Shown: positions 7,831 through 17,365, counted from the first letter of the stretch. The stretch: DNA of 64,000 nucleotides from Trichococcus collinsii (GCF_900107505.1 NZ_FNQH01000003.1:310001-374000), one strand, 5' to 3'. Notes: generated by a model from the letters alone, not told the origin. Program-made: numbers and translations.

Positions 7831-9207
7831 ATGTTAGCATTGTTAGGCTATGGAATGATCGTTACCTTCATGGTTTTGTTATTAACCAAGAAAATGTCAC
7901 CTTTTGCAGCATTAATTTTAGTTCCCGTCGTTTTTGGTTTTGCCGCAGCACTTATAACCGGAACACCACTTTTGGAAGTATTTGATTGGATCTTTGGAGG
8001 TTTGTATTACTCGCTGGATGAGAACAAGACACTTATCGGTAAAGGTGTAGCCCCAACGATTACATTATTGCTGTTTGCCATCCTTTACTTCTCGGTTATG
8101 TTGGATGTCGGTCTGTTCGATCCATTGGCTACGAAGATGATTAAATGGGCAAAAGGCGATCCAATGAAGATTTGTGTCGCTACTGGTGTTATCTCCTTAA
8201 TCGTGTCACTGGATGGTGATGGAACAACGACTGTGTTGATCGTAACGACAGCGGTTCTGACGCTTTTCAAGAAAATGAGGATGAACCAGCTTTATTTGGC
8301 GGTAATCATCGGATTCTGTAACTCGGTAATGAACTTAGTCCCTTGGAGTGGTCCGATGGCGCGTGCTATGCCGGTGTTGAACTTGACACCGAAAGAATTT
8401 TTCGTACCCGTTATCCCAGGTATGATAGGCGCAACTATTCTAGCGATGTATATGTGTTACTACTATGGTAAAAAAGAACGCGCTCGTCTGGGCTACGTTC
8501 AAGGTAGCGGCATCATCCCTGACAGCGACTTGGAACACATCATTAAAGAAATCAACGAAAAAGATGCGTATTTGAAACGCCCTAAATTGATTTGGTTCAA
8601 CTTTTTACTTACCGCTGCAATCATGACAATGTTGATCATGGACATCATCAATGGCGGCATCCTCTTCGTGCTTGGTACAGCTATCGCGTTGTTGGTCAAC
8701 TACAGACAGTTGAATCTGCAGTCTTCCCGTCTGATCGCAAATGGTGGAGAAGCACTAGGACCCGTGAGCTTGGTTTATGGTGCAGGTATCATCATGGGTG
8801 TCCTGAACGGCAGCGGCATGAGCACAGCCATCGCACAACAAATGGCTGGCATGATTCCGGAAAATATGGGTGCCTACATTCCATTCTTCCTGGCTTTGAT
8901 TTCTTTACCTGGTTTGTTCTTCTTGCCAAATGACGCTTTCTACTTCGGTATCCTGCCGGTATTGGCACCAATTGCTTACCAATACGGGGCAACACCAACT
9001 GAAATCGGTGTCGCTTCCATGATGGGTCAAGCCATCCGTTTTGCAAGTCCCTTAGTAGCCTTCCTTTATGTTTTGGTTGACAGAACAGAAGTCAGCTTTG
9101 GTGATTACTCAAAAGAATACCTGAAATGGGGTCTTCCGAGCTTTGTGATCCAAACGGTTATCGCTATTCTGATTGGTGCGATTCCGTTACCATTCTTGTT
9201 TAATTAA
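7831..9207 (+). CDS. CitMHS-family citrate/tricarboxylate transporter
   Basis: 458 residues, very hydrophobic, about 12 membrane spans. Family signatures are VMLDVGLFDPL in the first half and the charged loop SLDGDGTTT that is highly conserved in CitM/CitH-type symporters, plus NLVPWSGPMARA. Characterised members carry citrate as a divalent-metal complex with protons. Here it follows the PrpF-like gene and faces lysR and aconitase, so citrate, aconitate or tricarballylate are likely substrates; the sequence cannot separate them. AGGAAG precedes the ATG. It ends 3 bp before the convergent lysR stop with no visible terminator between them, so the two transcripts probably overlap. Confidence 0.85.
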   Translation: MLALLGYGMIVTFMVLLLTKKMSPFAALILVPVVFGFAAALITGTPLLEVFDWIFGGLYYSLDENKTLIGKGVAPTITLLLFAILYFSVMLDVGLFDPLATKMIKWAKGDPMKICVATGVISLIVSLDGDGTTTVLIVTTAVLTLFKKMRMNQLYLAVIIGFCNSVMNLVPWSGPMARAMPVLNLTPKEFFVPVIPGMIGATILAMYMCYYYGKKERARLGYVQGSGIIPDSDLEHIIKEINEKDAYLKRPKLIWFNFLLTAAIMTMLIMDIINGGILFVLGTAIALLVNYRQLNLQSSRLIANGGEALGPVSLVYGAGIIMGVLNGSGMSTAIAQQMAGMIPENMGAYIPFFLALISLPGLFFLPNDAFYFGILPVLAPIAYQYGATPTEIGVASMMGQAIRFASPLVAFLYVLVDRTEVSFGDYSKEYLKWGLPSFVIQTVIAILIGAIPLPFLFN

Positions 9208-9210
9208 TCA

Positions 9211-10119
9211 TCAAACGACTTCTCGGCAAAGGTCAATCAAGGTTCTGATGTAAGGAGGCAGTTTTCGCCCTTTGCGGTAAGCCACAATCATGTCCGCATA
9301 ATGCGGCTTGCCCTCGAAAGAGAAAAAGCGCGGAGCATTGCCGAATTTCAAGTGACGGATATGGGTCTCGTTCAAAAAGGAGATCCCGTATCCCGTCATC
9401 GTCAGATTGACGGCTGTCTCGATATTCCGAGTATGCGTAACTTTATTGGGGACGAAGTTATGTTCCGCAAAAATCGCTTCGGCTATCTGACCGGTGCGCT
9501 GATCAGGGAAATGCAGAATGAAACGATCCATCTTGAACAAATGCAGATCAATGGAAGGGTAGCTGCTCTTCGGATTAGGCTTCCCTTGATTAATGCAAGG
9601 ATGTCCAGAGGGTACAGCTAACAGGATCTCTTCCGATTTGATGATTTCATAGTCCAGATTCAAAGCGTGGTGCGGCATGTTCATGATCGCGATGTCCGCT
9701 TCGCCGTTGTTGATTTTTTCTTCTACAACTTTGGAAGATTCTTCGAGCAACTCGACTTCAATATTTGGGTAGATTTCATTGAATTTCGGCAAGATATCAG
9801 GAGCCAGATAGGAACCGCGCATGAATGGAATGGAAACGCGTAGACGGCCGATTTTGTTGTCCAATATATGGGCAGCTTCATCATAAAAGTTTTCGCGCAT
9901 ACGCAGAATCTCGATTCCAGCAGCCAAAAAACGTTCACCAAGGAAAGTCAATTCATATTTCTTTCCGATTTGATTGAAGACTGGGAATCCCAATCGGGCC
10001 TGCATATTTTTGATGTACATGCTCAATGAGGGTTGTGAGATGTATAGAGACTCAGCTGCCCTTGTCAAACTGCCGCAGTCGTTGATCGCCTTTACGTATT
10101 CGATATCTTTCATTTCCAT
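9211..10119 (-). CDS. LysR-family transcriptional regulator of the aconitate locus
   Basis: 302 residues. The N-terminal winged helix has the LysR pattern (CGSLTRAAESLYISQPSLSMYIKNMQ, written here only as a span over residues about 16-41), followed by a two-lobed effector domain. It is divergent from aconitase and convergent with the carrier. A matching inverted repeat lies 13 bp upstream of its start and another upstream of the PrpF-like gene, which is the best evidence that it controls both operons and itself. The likely co-inducer is a tricarboxylate such as citrate or aconitate, by analogy with other LysR regulators beside their target genes; this is inference. Confidence 0.9.
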   Translation of the reverse strand: MEMKDIEYVKAINDCGSLTRAAESLYISQPSLSMYIKNMQARLGFPVFNQIGKKYELTFLGERFLAAGIEILRMRENFYDEAAHILDNKIGRLRVSIPFMRGSYLAPDILPKFNEIYPNIEVELLEESSKVVEEKINNGEADIAIMNMPHHALNLDYEIIKSEEILLAVPSGHPCINQGKPNPKSSYPSIDLHLFKMDRFILHFPDQRTGQIAEAIFAEHNFVPNKVTHTRNIETAVNLTMTGYGISFLNETHIRHLKFGNAPRFFSFEGKPHYADMIVAYRKGRKLPPYIRTLIDLCREVV

Positions 10120-10131
10120 AGAATTACCCCC

Positions 10132-10202
10132 TTATCATAAGTTTTGATTATGATATACATAAAAAATATATATTTCATTTATGTTTATTATAGGGATACA
10201 AT
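10132..10202. promoter_or_regulatory. lysR-acnA intergenic control region with LysR box
   Basis: ATCATA-N9-TATGAT at 10134-10154 sits inside a longer imperfect inverted repeat (10132-10156). Toward acnA, TTCATT (10174-10179) and TACAAT (10197-10202) are spaced by 17 nt and predict a start near 10209, again about 65 bp from the box centre. Toward lysR the box overlaps the likely promoter, fitting autoregulation. Confidence 0.6.
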
Positions 10203-10249
10203 CACGTTAAGTAAATACAAGAATATATAAATTGGAGAGGTACTATACT

Positions 10250-12943
10250 ATGAACAGCAAGCAGAAATCAATCAAAACCATCACTACGAATGGGAAGGCG
10301 TATAAGTTCTACGATCTGAAATCATTGGAAAATGGACAAGTGACGATCGCCAAATTGCCATACTCCATCCGTGTCTTGCTGGAAAACTTGTTGCGACAAG
10401 AAGACGGCAAGGTCATCACTGAACAACACGTCTTATCCTTGGCCAACTGGAAACCCACCAATGAGTTGAAAACGGAGATCCCCTTCAAACCATCCCGTGT
10501 CATTTTGCAGGATTTGACCGGTGGAGCGGCAATCGTGGACTTGGCGGCATTGCGTTATGTGACCGATAAATTGGGTAAAGACTCCGCGATCATCAATCCG
10601 GACATACCGGTGGATTTAGTCATTGACCATTCCGTTCAAGTCGACTACTCAGGATTCAATGATGCCTTCAGAATGAACGCGGAAATTGAGTTCGATCGGA
10701 ATCGCGAGCGTTACGAATTCTTCAGCTGGGCGGAAAAATCGTTTGATTCCTTCAGTGTTGTTCCGCCAGCAACAGGGATTGTCCATCAGGTGAACTTAGA
10801 ATACTTGGCTGATGTGGTCAAGGAAGCCGAAACCGATGGGGAAAGTATCCTCTACCCGGATACTTTGGTAGGGACCGATTCGCATACGACGATGATCAAC
10901 GCTTTGGGTGTCCTAGGTTGGGGCGTCGGCGGTATCGAAGCGGAGGCAGGCATGTTGGGTCAACCGTGCTACCTGCAGCTTCCGGATGTCGTTGGAGTCC
11001 GCTTTACAGGCAAGCTTCAAAATGGCGCAACGGCAACTGATTTAGCTTTAAAAATGACCCAAGTATTGCGTGAGCAAAAAGTAGTCGGGAAATTCGTCGA
11101 ATATTTCGGTGAAGGCCTGAAGAACTTGACGATTGCCGACAGATCGGTCATTGCCAATATGGCGCCGGAATACGGAGCGACTTGCGGTTTCTTCCCGGTT
11201 GATGACGAAACATTGGGCTATCTGCGCTTCACCGGCAGAGAAGATGCAAAAGTGGACAGAATCGAAGCCTATGTCAAAGCGAACAACCTTTTCTACAATG
11301 ATGCAATCGAACCAGAGTATTCAGAGCTGATCGAAATCGACCTTTCAACAGTGGAACCAAGCTTGGCAGGTCCGAAAAGACCGCAGGATTTAGTGAAACT
11401 ATCCGATGTCAGCCAAAAATTCACCGAAGCCTATGCAGCGCCGATGGGGAATCAAGGCTATGGGTTGGATGCAGCCGATATCGACAACAAAGTAACGATC
11501 ACCTATGAAGACGGTTATCAAGAAGAGCTGGAAAACGGAGCGGTATCCATCGCAGCCATCACCAGCTGCACGAACACAAGCAATCCGTACCTGATGCTCA
11601 GCGCCGCTTTATTGGCCAAAAATGCAGTGGAAAAAGGACTATCAGTCAAACGCTACGTCAAAACCTCCATGTCGCCGGGATCGAAAGTGACGGCGCGCTA
11701 TTATGAAAAATCGGGCTTATTGCCTTACCTGGAAGCGCTAGGCTTCAACATCATCGGCTACGGCTGCATGACTTGCGTGGGGAACTCCGGACCGCTGAGA
11801 CCGGAAGTCAGCGAAGCGGCCAAAGAGGGCAACATCTTGCTTTCAGCAGTTTTGAGCGGTAACCGCAACTTCGAAGGACGCATCCATGCGGAAGTGAAAG
11901 CCGGCTACCTGGCTGCGCCGCACTTGGTCATCGCCTATGCCTTAGCCGGGAATGTCAAAGTGAATCTAGGTACCGATCCAATCGGGACAGATAAAGAAGG
12001 GCAGCCCGTCTATTTCAAGGACATTTTGCCGAGCAACGAAGAAGTCCAAAAAGTCGTGAATGAATCTGTGTTGGCGGATATGTTCAAAGAAGAATACCGT
12101 TCCGTATTCGATTCAAACGACTTATGGAACAAAATCGAATCAGCAGATAAACCAGTCTACGACTGGAATGCTGATTCAACCTATATCGCAAATCCGCCAT
12201 ACTTCGAAAACTTCCAATTGGAAACGGAGCCGATAACGAGTCTGAAAGGGATGCGCGTTTTAGGGAAATTCCAGGATTCCATAACAACCGACCACATCTC
12301 GCCGGTTGGAGCCATCGCTATGAAGTCTCCTGCCGGAAAATATTTGATGGAGCGTGGCGTAAAGCTGAAAGACTTCAACTCGTATGGTAGCCGCAGAGGA
12401 CACCATGAAGTGATGATGCGCGGAACCTTCTCAAACATCCGCCTCAGAAACGCTTTGGCGGATGGTTTGGAAGGTGGGTTCACCAAATACATCCCAACCA
12501 ACGAAATCATGCCGATTTTCGATGCCAGCGTGAAATATAAAGAAGATGGCACCAGTTTGGTCATCCTGGCCGGAGACGACTATGGAATGGGATCTTCCCG
12601 TGACTGGGCAGCGAAAGGCGCCAGACTGTTGGGCGTCGATGCGGTCATCGCGAAAAGTTTCGAACGGATCCACCGCTCGAACCTGATCATGGTAGGGGCG
12701 CTTCCGCTGGAATTCCTGAAAGGCGAAGATGCAGACACACTGGGATTGACAGGATTGGAAGAATACGCGATCGCGATCACGGATGAAGTAAAACCGAATG
12801 AAGTGATCACTGTCACAGCTCGAGCTGCGGACGGAACGGAAAAAACATTCCAGGCAATCGCAAGACTGGATTCTGAAATCGAAATCGACTACTACCGCAA
12901 CAAAGGTATTTTGCCGATGGTGCTCAGAAACAAGATCAAATAA
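10250..12943 (+). CDS. acnA: Aconitate hydratase A
   Basis: 897 residues, the usual size of monomeric AcnA/CitB. The [4Fe-4S] ligands are visible: Cys440 in SCTNTSN, and Cys506 and Cys509 in GYGCMTCVG. The swivelling C-terminal domain contains [16 protein letters not shown] and the [13 protein letters not shown] segment. It interconverts citrate, cis-aconitate and isocitrate in the cytosol. GGAGAGG stands 9 nt before the ATG at 10250. In fermentative Lactobacillales a full citrate cycle is rare; here the gene is divergent from a LysR regulator and near a citrate-type carrier and PrpF-like isomerase, so it may serve entry of external aconitate or citrate rather than a cycle. No citrate synthase or isocitrate dehydrogenase is adjacent. 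Confidence 0.95.
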   Translation: MNSKQKSIKTITTNGKAYKFYDLKSLENGQVTIAKLPYSIRVLLENLLRQEDGKVITEQHVLSLANWKPTNELKTEIPFKPSRVILQDLTGGAAIVDLAALRYVTDKLGKDSAIINPDIPVDLVIDHSVQVDYSGFNDAFRMNAEIEFDRNRERYEFFSWAEKSFDSFSVVPPATGIVHQVNLEYLADVVKEAETDGESILYPDTLVGTDSHTTMINALGVLGWGVGGIEAEAGMLGQPCYLQLPDVVGVRFTGKLQNGATATDLALKMTQVLREQKVVGKFVEYFGEGLKNLTIADRSVIANMAPEYGATCGFFPVDDETLGYLRFTGREDAKVDRIEAYVKANNLFYNDAIEPEYSELIEIDLSTVEPSLAGPKRPQDLVKLSDVSQKFTEAYAAPMGNQGYGLDAADIDNKVTITYEDGYQEELENGAVSIAAITSCTNTSNPYLMLSAALLAKNAVEKGLSVKRYVKTSMSPGSKVTARYYEKSGLLPYLEALGFNIIGYGCMTCVGNSGPLRPEVSEAAKEGNILLSAVLSGNRNFEGRIHAEVKAGYLAAPHLVIAYALAGNVKVNLGTDPIGTDKEGQPVYFKDILPSNEEVQKVVNESVLADMFKEEYRSVFDSNDLWNKIESADKPVYDWNADSTYIANPPYFENFQLETEPITSLKGMRVLGKFQDSITTDHISPVGAIAMKSPAGKYLMERGVKLKDFNSYGSRRGHHEVMMRGTFSNIRLRNALADGLEGGFTKYIPTNEIMPIFDASVKYKEDGTSLVILAGDDYGMGSSRDWAAKGARLLGVDAVIAKSFERIHRSNLIMVGALPLEFLKGEDADTLGLTGLEEYAIAITDEVKPNEVITVTARAADGTEKTFQAIARLDSEIEIDYYRNKGILPMVLRNKIK

Positions 12944-13011
12944 GCTTTTCTTAACATGCTAATCCGAGAAATCGATAAATAGAAGAAGCCGGCCCCGACT
13001 CCGGCTTCCAG

Positions 13012-13055
13012 AATACGCAAAAAGCAGGCCCGTAACAGCCTGCTTTTTGCGTATT
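13012..13055 (+). terminator. Terminator of acnA
   Basis: Perfect 18-bp stem (13012-13029 with 13038-13055) and 8-nt loop; the right arm includes TTTTT. A smaller hairpin (GAAGCCGG with CCGGCTTC, about 12985-13008) precedes it. Confidence 0.75.
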
Positions 13056-13061
13056 AAACTG

Positions 13062-13102
13062 AAAAAAGAGGCAACCTCGAAAAGTGAGGTTGCCTCTTTT
13101 TT
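13062..13102. terminator. Bidirectional terminator between acnA and the ABC permease
   Basis: AAAAAAGAGGCAACCTC pairs perfectly with GAGGTTGCCTCTTTTTT around a 7-nt loop. A-run and T-run on opposite sides allow termination in both directions; the right edge touches the permease stop codon. Confidence 0.85.
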
Positions 13103-13782
13103 TATTCCACATACAAAGATAATTTCTTCTCGATGCGTGACTGGAAAGCAGCGAAGACGCTGCAGACCGCCCAATAGATGAGCGCGACCAGGATGTACAT
13201 CGTCATATAGTCGAACTCGCGGCCACCGACGATCTTGGCGTTCTGGAACATTTCCGGAACGGTGATCATCGCCGCCAAAGATGATCCTTTAATCAGGTCC
13301 AACAGCACGTTGCTCATCGGAGGAATGGCGATCCGCAATGCTTGTGGCACGATCACTTTCCGCATGATGAACGACCACTTCAGACCCAGCGCATAGGCCG
13401 CTTCCCATTGTCCGTGGTTGACGGAATTCAGCGATGAGCGAATAATTTCCGCACTGTAGGCGGCCGAGCTCATGCTAAAGCCGATGATGGCGGCCGTGAC
13501 TGCGGTGAATTGGATGCCGATGAACGGAAAGCCGAAGTAGAGCAGGAATAAAATGACCAAAGTAGGGGTTCCCCTCATGAAGGAGATGTAGAGCCGCGCC
13601 AGCCAGCGAAGTGGTTTCCACTTGGCCAGCTGCAGGAGGGCAAGGAAAAAGCCAAGCAGCGTGCCATTCACCATGCTGGTCAACGCAATTCCAAGTGTAT
13701 AGCCCATCCCTTTCAGGACGTACGGGAGGCTGTCTAGAGCCAATTCCGGATTAAAGATATACTGCCATTGGATGCCTGACAT
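13102..13782 (-). CDS. Polar amino-acid ABC transporter permease
   Basis: 226 residues of a His/Glu/Gln/Arg-type permease (HisM/GlnP group) with about five membrane spans. The EAA loop, which docks the ATPase, reads EAAYALGLKWSFIMRKVIVPQALRI only in part here (residues about 132-156). It lies 15 bp behind the substrate-binding lipoprotein gene and is the last gene before a terminator. No ATP-binding subunit is adjacent, so the transporter must borrow an ATPase from elsewhere or the gene order has been broken. Confidence 0.9.
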   Translation of the reverse strand: MSGIQWQYIFNPELALDSLPYVLKGMGYTLGIALTSMVNGTLLGFFLALLQLAKWKPLRWLARLYISFMRGTPTLVILFLLYFGFPFIGIQFTAVTAAIIGFSMSSAAYSAEIIRSSLNSVNHGQWEAAYALGLKWSFIMRKVIVPQALRIAIPPMSNVLLDLIKGSSLAAMITVPEMFQNAKIVGGREFDYMTMYILVALIYWAVCSVFAAFQSRIEKKLSLYVE

Positions 13783-13797
13783 GTCTTGCCCACCTTT

Positions 13798-14688
13798 CTA
13801 TTCTACGTCGCTTACGTCAATCACAGGGAAGTCATATTCGATCTGTACGGTTACATCCGCACCGTCGTAGAACTGTTTTGATAATTCTGCTAAAGTGCCG
13901 TCAGCACGCATTTCATCCAAAGCTACGTTGAATTTATCAGTCAATTCGTCATTGCCTTTTTTGATGGAGAAATTAGTTTCGGATGGGTTGTAGAAAATGT
14001 CATGCACTTTAACAGGGATATCAGGTAAAGCGGCAGTCGCCAATTTTTGTGCGTAATAATCGTTCAGGATAACGTCGGTTCTGCCGTTCGCAACGTCAGA
14101 CAAGTACATATCGTTTGTCGCGTTGTCATAGATTTTTTCTTCTGCGCCGAAGTAACGGGCGACTTTCATGTAAGTTGTCGTTGCCGCACCCGCAGCAATT
14201 TTGCCTTTCAAATCTTCCAGCGTTTCGATGCCGGAATTATCGGATTCACGTACGACCATGGCACCGAATGAGTATTTGTAAGGAGTTGTGTAATTGTATT
14301 TGTCAGCATTTTCGCCATTGCGGTCGATCCCGAATGCTGCAACATCCACTGCGCCGCTATTGACGGAAGTAAGCATGCCGTCTACGCCCATTTCCGTGAA
14401 TTCCACTTCCACACCGATGCGCTCAGCGATTTCACGGAGGATTTCCACCTCGTAACCGGTCAATTCGTCGGTTTCTTTATCGTGATAAGAATTAGGGTAA
14501 AGCGTTCCGGAAGTGGCTGCCTTCAAAACGCCGGCTTCCTCAATCTTGTTCCATGCTGTTTCTGAATCAGTTAACACCGCTGTATCAGTAGCGCTGCTGT
14601 CGGCATTTTCGCCGCTCCCGCAGGCCGCCAATGTCAAACCTAGTAATGCTGTCAAACCGCCAAATAAAAATCTCTTTTTCTTAACCAT
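13798..14688 (-). CDS. Amino-acid ABC transporter substrate-binding lipoprotein
   Basis: 296 residues. A lipoprotein signal ends in the lipobox LAAC (Cys22), so the mature protein is anchored outside the membrane. The rest is a family 3 periplasmic-binding fold: an N-terminal lobe with LTGYEVEILREIAERIG and the SGAVDVAAFGI segment, and the hinge-returning GRTDVILNDYYA. Relatives bind cystine or polar amino acids; the ligand cannot be fixed from sequence alone. AAAAGGAGAGG precedes the ATG and a good promoter lies at 14730-14758. It is transcribed with the permease gene. Confidence 0.88.
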   Translation of the reverse strand: MVKKKRFLFGGLTALLGLTLAACGSGENADSSATDTAVLTDSETAWNKIEEAGVLKAATSGTLYPNSYHDKETDELTGYEVEILREIAERIGVEVEFTEMGVDGMLTSVNSGAVDVAAFGIDRNGENADKYNYTTPYKYSFGAMVVRESDNSGIETLEDLKGKIAAGAATTTYMKVARYFGAEEKIYDNATNDMYLSDVANGRTDVILNDYYAQKLATAALPDIPVKVHDIFYNPSETNFSIKKGNDELTDKFNVALDEMRADGTLAELSKQFYDGADVTVQIEYDFPVIDVSDVE

Positions 14689-14729
14689 CCGTGAAACCTC
14701 TCCTTTTTCCTCGAATAAGAACTAGACAT

Positions 14730-14758
14730 AAGATAGCACGTATCCGGGCTGAAAGCAA
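14730..14758 (-). promoter_or_regulatory. Promoter of the amino-acid ABC operon
   Basis: Minus strand TTGCTT (complement of 14753-14758), 17-nt spacer, TATCTT (complement of 14730-14735), about 40 bp before the lipoprotein start codon. Confidence 0.5.
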
Positions 14759-14984
14759 TCGTTTTATTTGTAAAAATGATACAGTTTCATATGCTGTTAT
14801 AAATCATTTTCATAGGAAAGATTGAACAAAATGAACATGTCTTGTTGCGTGGTTCCGAACATTCGCTCGGGATGTTGATACAGTTCGCAACACAGTTTGT
14901 GAAGTGGGGAACAGCCCCCGCAATATGCAACGAAAGTTACTGAAAACAAGCGGAAGGCACATTAGGGAATTTTACCTCGTAGCG

Positions 14985-15135
14985 AGCCGGAATAGTCGAA
15001 TACTCGAGGAACATCAGATTATTTGGCTCCGTCGCGGGACGAAATTGTCGAATGCTTAGTAACATTCGACAATTTGACCCCAGAGCGATGCAAATTTATC
15101 GAATATTAGAGGAACATTCGACAATCTCGCTCCTT
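14985..15135. repeat. Imperfect TCGAAT tandem units upstream of the amino-acid ABC operon
   Basis: The 523-bp gap 14689-15211 contains no gene. Three related units of about 50 bp run through 14985-15135, each with TCGAATA or TCGAATG, then AACATTCGACAAT or a decayed form, then a GCTCC-like block. The middle unit can form a 13-bp stem (AAATTGTCGAATG with its complement). The function is unknown. Confidence 0.45.
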
Positions 15136-15211
15136 AAGTATGCAAAAAAAAACCGGATCGGCTCAAACACCAATCCGGGTCTATTAAGTTTGTCTATCAA
15201 TCGTATTTTTC

Positions 15212-15877
15212 TTAACGCACCCCGCGCACATTTTCAGCATCAAAGCTGAACAGGAAGCCGTTTCCGGGTACATCCAGCTGCATCCGCTCGACGATCGCAG
15301 CTTCAACGGCGGGAGCAACATCTGAAGTGACGAGGTTCATGATGATATCTTTGCCGTTTTCGAGTTCGATCCCGAACACTTTCCGGCATTTTTCTGCGAA
15401 GGCACCGGTCCCGCGGAAAAGGGTGCCGCCACGTGCGCCTGCCGCTGCCGCTGCTTCGACGACATCGTCACCCAAACCGGCGGGAACAATGGTAAAGAAA
15501 GCCTCATGATCGGCAAATGGATGGGCGTCCTTTTCGTCCAAGTGCAAGCGTTCACCGTGCGTACCCAGCAAGTGCGATACCGGACTTGTGAAGAGGATGC
15601 CGCGATTCGGCAACTCGAAATGGAAGAGTGAGCTGATGTGTTCGATGGCGGGCTGCGTCTTTTCGCGCGCGCAGACCATAAAGAGGATCTCTTTTTTAAC
15701 TTCATAAAAACCGATAGTGCGCAATAAAGCGCTGGAAACAGTTCCGGAACCATGCATGATGGTCCCGCCGGTGATGCCGCATTTTTTTGCTTCTTCAAGC
15801 ACTCGGCTAGCTTTGCCGATGTTAACGACGACAAAAATGATATCGTAGAATCGTGTGTTTTCAACTTGTTTGGTCAA
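15212..15877 (-). CDS. Tandem P-II-like protein linked to a DUF1538 membrane protein
   Basis: 221 residues made of two P-II-like ferredoxin folds, about residues 10-108 and 118-221. Both halves repeat the pattern GGT(I/L)-(M/F)-(H/R)-G-(S/T)-G, then a KEI/KDI strand, then a P-(N/G)-x-G-(I/F)-L-F strand. The basal and T-loops are shorter than in GlnB/GlnK and there is no uridylylation tyrosine motif. TTG start at 15877 with AAAGGAGGG upstream; the codon abuts the TGA of the preceding DUF1538 gene, so the two are translationally coupled. The fused pair would give a pseudo-hexameric sensor. A role in gating or sensing for the membrane partner, perhaps with a nucleotide or metal ligand, is inference. 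Confidence 0.75.
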   Translation of the reverse strand: MTKQVENTRFYDIIFVVVNIGKASRVLEEAKKCGITGGTIMHGSGTVSSALLRTIGFYEVKKEILFMVCAREKTQPAIEHISSLFHFELPNRGILFTSPVSHLLGTHGERLHLDEKDAHPFADHEAFFTIVPAGLGDDVVEAAAAAGARGGTLFRGTGAFAEKCRKVFGIELENGKDIIMNLVTSDVAPAVEAAIVERMQLDVPGNGFLFSFDAENVRGVR

Positions 15878-17365
15878 TCAAAGACCCTCCTTTACACTGT
15901 TGCGCTGGTAAATGGCGCCTAACAATTGCAGCGAGATGATCGGCATCATCGCAACCATCGCAATCATCCCAAAACCTTCCAAGAGTACATTAGCATCCGG
16001 TGTAATTTCCGCAACACCTTGGATGAACGCCAGGATGAAAGTGGCTGTCATCGGCCCCGAAGCAACGCCGCCCGCATCAAAGGCGATCCCGACGAACAAC
16101 TTTGGGACTTTGTAGGAAAGGGCGAGGATGATCAGATAGCCGGGGACAAGATAGTGCCAAAGCTGGAGCCAAGGGACGAGTACACGCACGACCGACAAGA
16201 GGACAGCGAGCCCGACTCCGATGGACAGGAATCCCAGCACAATACCGCGCTTTACATATCCTGTTGTAACATCTTCTATTTGATGCGTCAACACATATAC
16301 CGCAGGTTCCGCCAAAATGACCAATACCCCCAGTACAAAACCGACGATCAGGACCGGAATGGAGCTGTCCATCCCGGCGATCAGCATGCCGAGCTTGCGT
16401 CCGACTTCCATGAAACCGGCATTCACACCGGTCAGGAACAGGACCAATCCGACAAACAGATAAGCCATCCCTAAAAAAATACGGCGAAAAGCGCGTTTGG
16501 AGAGTTTTTCATCCGCAAAGAAGACATGGTTGAGCACGAAAATGATCAATATCGGCGAAACGGCCAACAAGATTTCGCCCGCGATCTTCGGAAACTCATG
16601 CATGAAAGGCACGAGCCAGTGGGTCACAGCAGCCGCGCTGGCAGGTATCGAGCCCGAGAGCGGTTCATCGGAGCGGACGAACAAACCCAGTATCAACACG
16701 GCCAGAATGGCGCCGGCTGAGGCGATCCCCACCAGGCCGAAGCTGTCCTCTTCAGCTGACTGCGTTCGCCGGTTCAGGGATGCAACCCCGACCGCCAATG
16801 CCAACATGAAGGGCACGGTCAAAGCACCGGTCGTCGATCCCGAGGCATCAAAAGCGATGGCGAACAGGTCGTTTGTGCTAAAGTAAGCCAAGCCAAAGAT
16901 GGCGAGGTAGAGGAACGTGAAAGCCTTGTTCAGCGGATAACGGTAAACGATCCGGAAAAGGCCGATCGTCAGCATCACGGCGATGCCGACAGAAACGACG
17001 ACCAGGAGCAGATTTTTCGGATACATACCGTTCGTGACCTCGGAGACCTGCGTCGCCAAAATATGCAGATCCGGTTCCGCGATCGAGATGAAGAAGCCGA
17101 GCACAAGCCCCATCCCGAGTACGTATTTCATGCTGTTGCTGCGAGCCAAGCCTCTTCCGAGAAATTTCCCGATCGGCGTGATGCCGAGATCCACGCCGAA
17201 AAGAAAGATGGATAAGCCGATGATGATCAAAAACGCTCCGAACAGGAATCGCTGCAGATCGATCGTTTCGAGTGGGGTCAATGTGAAGTGAAGCAGGACG
17301 ACAAGCAACGTAATCGGCATTACGGACTGCAGGACTTCCCTTAATTTTTCTGTAAATATACGCAT
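15878..17365 (-). CDS. DUF1538 membrane protein (internally duplicated)
   Basis: 495 residues, strongly hydrophobic. Two homologous halves each have an AEP-(D/A)-(L/V)-x-x-L-x-x-Q segment followed by a T-x-G turn, and an AFDA-(S/G)-G-x-x-(S/T)-G segment in a membrane span. Such inverted or direct repeats with conserved acidic and glycine residues look like a transporter core, but the substrate of DUF1538 proteins is not known to me. First gene of a two-gene transcript ending in the tandem P-II-like gene, with direct stop/start abutment. AAGGAATG precedes the ATG. A paralogue without a P-II partner lies at 61705-63153. Confidence 0.8.
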   Translation of the reverse strand: MRIFTEKLREVLQSVMPITLLVVLLHFTLTPLETIDLQRFLFGAFLIIIGLSIFLFGVDLGITPIGKFLGRGLARSNSMKYVLGMGLVLGFFISIAEPDLHILATQVSEVTNGMYPKNLLLVVVSVGIAVMLTIGLFRIVYRYPLNKAFTFLYLAIFGLAYFSTNDLFAIAFDASGSTTGALTVPFMLALAVGVASLNRRTQSAEEDSFGLVGIASAGAILAVLILGLFVRSDEPLSGSIPASAAAVTHWLVPFMHEFPKIAGEILLAVSPILIIFVLNHVFFADEKLSKRAFRRIFLGMAYLFVGLVLFLTGVNAGFMEVGRKLGMLIAGMDSSIPVLIVGFVLGVLVILAEPAVYVLTHQIEDVTTGYVKRGIVLGFLSIGVGLAVLLSVVRVLVPWLQLWHYLVPGYLIILALSYKVPKLFVGIAFDAGGVASGPMTATFILAFIQGVAEITPDANVLLEGFGMIAMVAMMPIISLQLLGAIYQRNSVKEGL

